64,000 bases of DNA, taken from positions 2,356,001 to 2,420,000 of the forward strand of contig NZ_CP011502.1 in NCBI RefSeq assembly GCF_001509405.1. Reading direction: 5' to 3'. This DNA is from Aeromicrobium erythreum (lineage in GTDB: Bacteria; Actinomycetota; Actinomycetes; Propionibacteriales; Nocardioidaceae). Both the position numbers and the translations under genes were made by a program. The notes beneath the pieces were generated by a model. It was not told the origin of the DNA. It saw nothing but the letters and a program-made list of their open reading frames with translations, and did no database searches. Below are positions 62,599 to 64,000 of this stretch, piece by piece. The first letter of the stretch is position 1. Every line of letters starts with the position of its first letter.

Positions 62599-63327
62599 TC
62601 AGCGGTCGACGTGCCCCATGGAGCGCAGTCCGTGCTCCAGGTGCCACGACAGGTACGCGCTGACGATACCGGCGGCCTCCCGTCGGGTGCGGTCGTCGGC
62701 CTGCTCGACGACCGGCCAGTCGCCGGCGAGCAGCGCCGCGAGCAGCGTGAGGGTGACGGCCGGGGGTGCCGAGGAGCCCGGGAGCCGGCAGCCGTCGCAC
62801 AGCACGCCGCCGGACGGGACGTGCAGGTTGCGGTGCGGACCCTCCAGCCCGCACCGGGCGCAGCCCGAGAAGCTGGGCGCGTAGCCGGCGACCGCCAGGG
62901 CACGCAGCTGGTAGGAGTCGAGCAACGTGCTCGGCGGCTGCCGACGGGCGGACAGCGCGGCAAGGGCGCCCACGAGCAGCTGGTACTGCTGCACCGCCGG
63001 CTCGCCGTCGTGAGGGGTGAGACGCTCGGCGGTCTCGAGGATCGCGGTGCCGGCGGTGTAGGCCGGGTAGTCGAGACCGAGGTCGCGGGCGAACGCGGAG
63101 AGGGTGACCACCTGGGTGATGACGTCGAGCGTGCGCCCCTCGGCGAGCTGCAGGTCGACGTGCATGAACGGCTCGAGACGTCCGCCGAACCGCGACGACG
63201 TCTTCCGCACCCCCTTGGCGGCGGCGCGGACCAGTCCGCGCTGACGCGTGAGCAGCGTGATGATCCGGTCGGCCTCGCCCAGCTTGTGGGTACGCAGCAC
63301 CACACCTTGGTCGCGGAAGAGGCTCAC
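62599..63327 (-). CDS. recO: DNA repair protein RecO
   Basis: A 242-residue RecFOR-pathway protein that loads RecA. N-terminal OB fold ([20 protein letters not shown]) and a C-terminal zinc site CARCG with CDGC. GTG 63327 gives MSLFRDQG, the family N-terminus. Operon recO-uppS, as usual in actinobacteria. Confidence 0.94.
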   Translation of the reverse strand: MSLFRDQGVVLRTHKLGEADRIITLLTRQRGLVRAAAKGVRKTSSRFGGRLEPFMHVDLQLAEGRTLDVITQVVTLSAFARDLGLDYPAYTAGTAILETAERLTPHDGEPAVQQYQLLVGALAALSARRQPPSTLLDSYQLRALAVAGYAPSFSGCARCGLEGPHRNLHVPSGGVLCDGCRLPGSSAPPAVTLTLLAALLAGDWPVVEQADDRTRREAAGIVSAYLSWHLEHGLRSMGHVDR

Positions 63328-63395
63328 TCCCCCATTCTGCCGTCCGGCGCCCACGGAACCGGGCCGCCACGAGCCGACCGTGCCACGATGCAGCC

Positions 63396-64000
63396 GTGAC
63401 GTCGCCCGCACCCCTGCCCGCCGCTGCCGCCGTCATCGGCGTCGACGGCTGCCGCGCCGGATGGGTGGGCGTGCACTGGTCCGTCGACGACACGGCCGCG
63501 GTGCTCGTCGCCGGCACGATGCTCGAGCTCGTCGGGGGTCTCGTCGCCGCCCACGGGCCGGTCGACGTGGTGGGCGTCGACATCCCCCTGCACCTGCCGA
63601 CCGACGCACCACGAGCCGCCGAGCGCGAGGCGCGTCGACGGCTGCCGGGACGTGCGTCGACGGTGTTCGGGTCGCCGTCGACGGCCGCCATCGACGCGCC
63701 CGACTACGCGGAGGCGAACCGGCTCAACCGCGAGGCGACGGGGCTGGGTCTCAGCCGGCAGGCCTTCGGTCTGTTCCCGGCCATCCGCGACGCGCGCGCA
63801 TGGCTCGCCGGACGCCCGGAGGTCCGCGTCGAGGAGGTGCACCCGGAGTCGAGCTTCGCGGAGCTCGCGGGCGAGCCGCTGCTGGAGCGCAAGAAGACCG
63901 CCGACGGCGCCGCGCGACGGCGGGCGCTGCTCGTCGAGGTCGGGCTCACGCTGCCGCTCGTCGCACCCCGCGGTGCAGGTCTCGACGACCTGCTCGACGC
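63396..64000 (+). CDS. DUF429 domain-containing protein, 3' end cut by window
   Basis: An open frame of 201 codons to the window edge. DUF429 hallmarks: GVDGCRAGWVGVHW (nuclease-like RNase H-fold start), VDIPLHLP, EREARRRLPGRASTVF and GLSRQAFGLFPAIRDA. Predicted nuclease-fold protein of unknown role. GTG at 63396, divergent from recO. The C-terminus lies outside the window. Confidence 0.85.
   Translation, partial: MTSPAPLPAAAAVIGVDGCRAGWVGVHWSVDDTAAVLVAGTMLELVGGLVAAHGPVDVVGVDIPLHLPTDAPRAAEREARRRLPGRASTVFGSPSTAAIDAPDYAEANRLNREATGLGLSRQAFGLFPAIRDARAWLAGRPEVRVEEVHPESSFAELAGEPLLERKKTADGAARRRALLVEVGLTLPLVAPRGAGLDDLLD

Overview
The window is chromosomal DNA from a high-GC actinobacterium. The gene set (DUF3052 and DUF3145 proteins, homodimeric AceE with an AhpE-type peroxiredoxin nearby, a class F-like sortase, an RNase H/phosphatase fusion, frequent GTG starts and 1-4 bp gene overlaps) fits the Propionibacteriales, most likely a Nocardioidaceae relative such as Nocardioides or Aeromicrobium. 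The genus is inferred, not shown. Most of the sequence is dense housekeeping DNA. There is no rRNA, CRISPR array, transposase or recognisable prophage.

Layout. 1-1.5 kb: two small ORFs and map. 1.5-2.9 kb: a lower-GC insertion with one clear orphan gene. 2.86-3.26 kb: rnpB (minus). 3.3-11 kb: ACT protein, a manganese (yybP-ykoY) riboswitch with its GDT1-family exporter, yaaA, the Nif3/zinc-ribbon/RNase H operon, a RecQ helicase and tRNA-Val. 11-19.9 kb: YkoF-like thiamine-binding protein, peroxiredoxin, DUF3052, aceE with a doubled operator, a PAP2 protein, a frameshifted hydrolase, a membrane-anchored acyl-carrier-protein fusion, DUF3145 and tRNA-Met. 20-21.5 kb: a lower-GC segment next to tRNA-Met with a two-TM protein and a ParB-like protein. 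21.5-25 kb: membrane acyltransferase, PIG-L deacetylase, a tandem LURP-one pair and tRNA-Asn. 25-32.7 kb: sigma factor, dnaG, dgt, an inserted deoxyribosyltransferase-like (possibly defence) gene, mutM, rnc, rpmF and yceD.

32.7-33 kb holds a duplicated palindromic repeat. 33-42.6 kb: dinB, coaD, rsmD, recG, a FakA-like kinase, rpmB, amidase, thiL, an AsnC-like protein and DUF3515. 42.6-43.2 kb is a non-coding inverted-repeat element. Its homologue, in the opposite orientation, is at 57.2-57.8 kb. 43.2-50.8 kb: ddl, a trans-sulfuration enzyme, gpsA, plsC, leuCD and a divergent IclR regulator. 51.4-54.3 kb: an ECF sigma/anti-sigma pair divergent from a CHRD surface protein and a sortase, with matching GTGAAC-N17-CGTA promoters on both strands. 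54.3-57.1 kb: alkylation repair (ogt, ada-alkA) and an NYN-domain protein. 57.9-64 kb: tRNA-Glu, tRNA-Glu and tRNA-Gln beside gltX, then an FAH-family protein, a cyclophilin lipoprotein, uppS, recO and the start of a DUF429 gene.

The most noteworthy items are the ECF/CHRD/sortase unit, the ACP-TM-extracellular fusion protein, the orphan deoxyribosyltransferase-like gene, the two inverted-repeat elements, CTG start codons inside CTGA overlaps, and two genes broken by single-base frameshifts.
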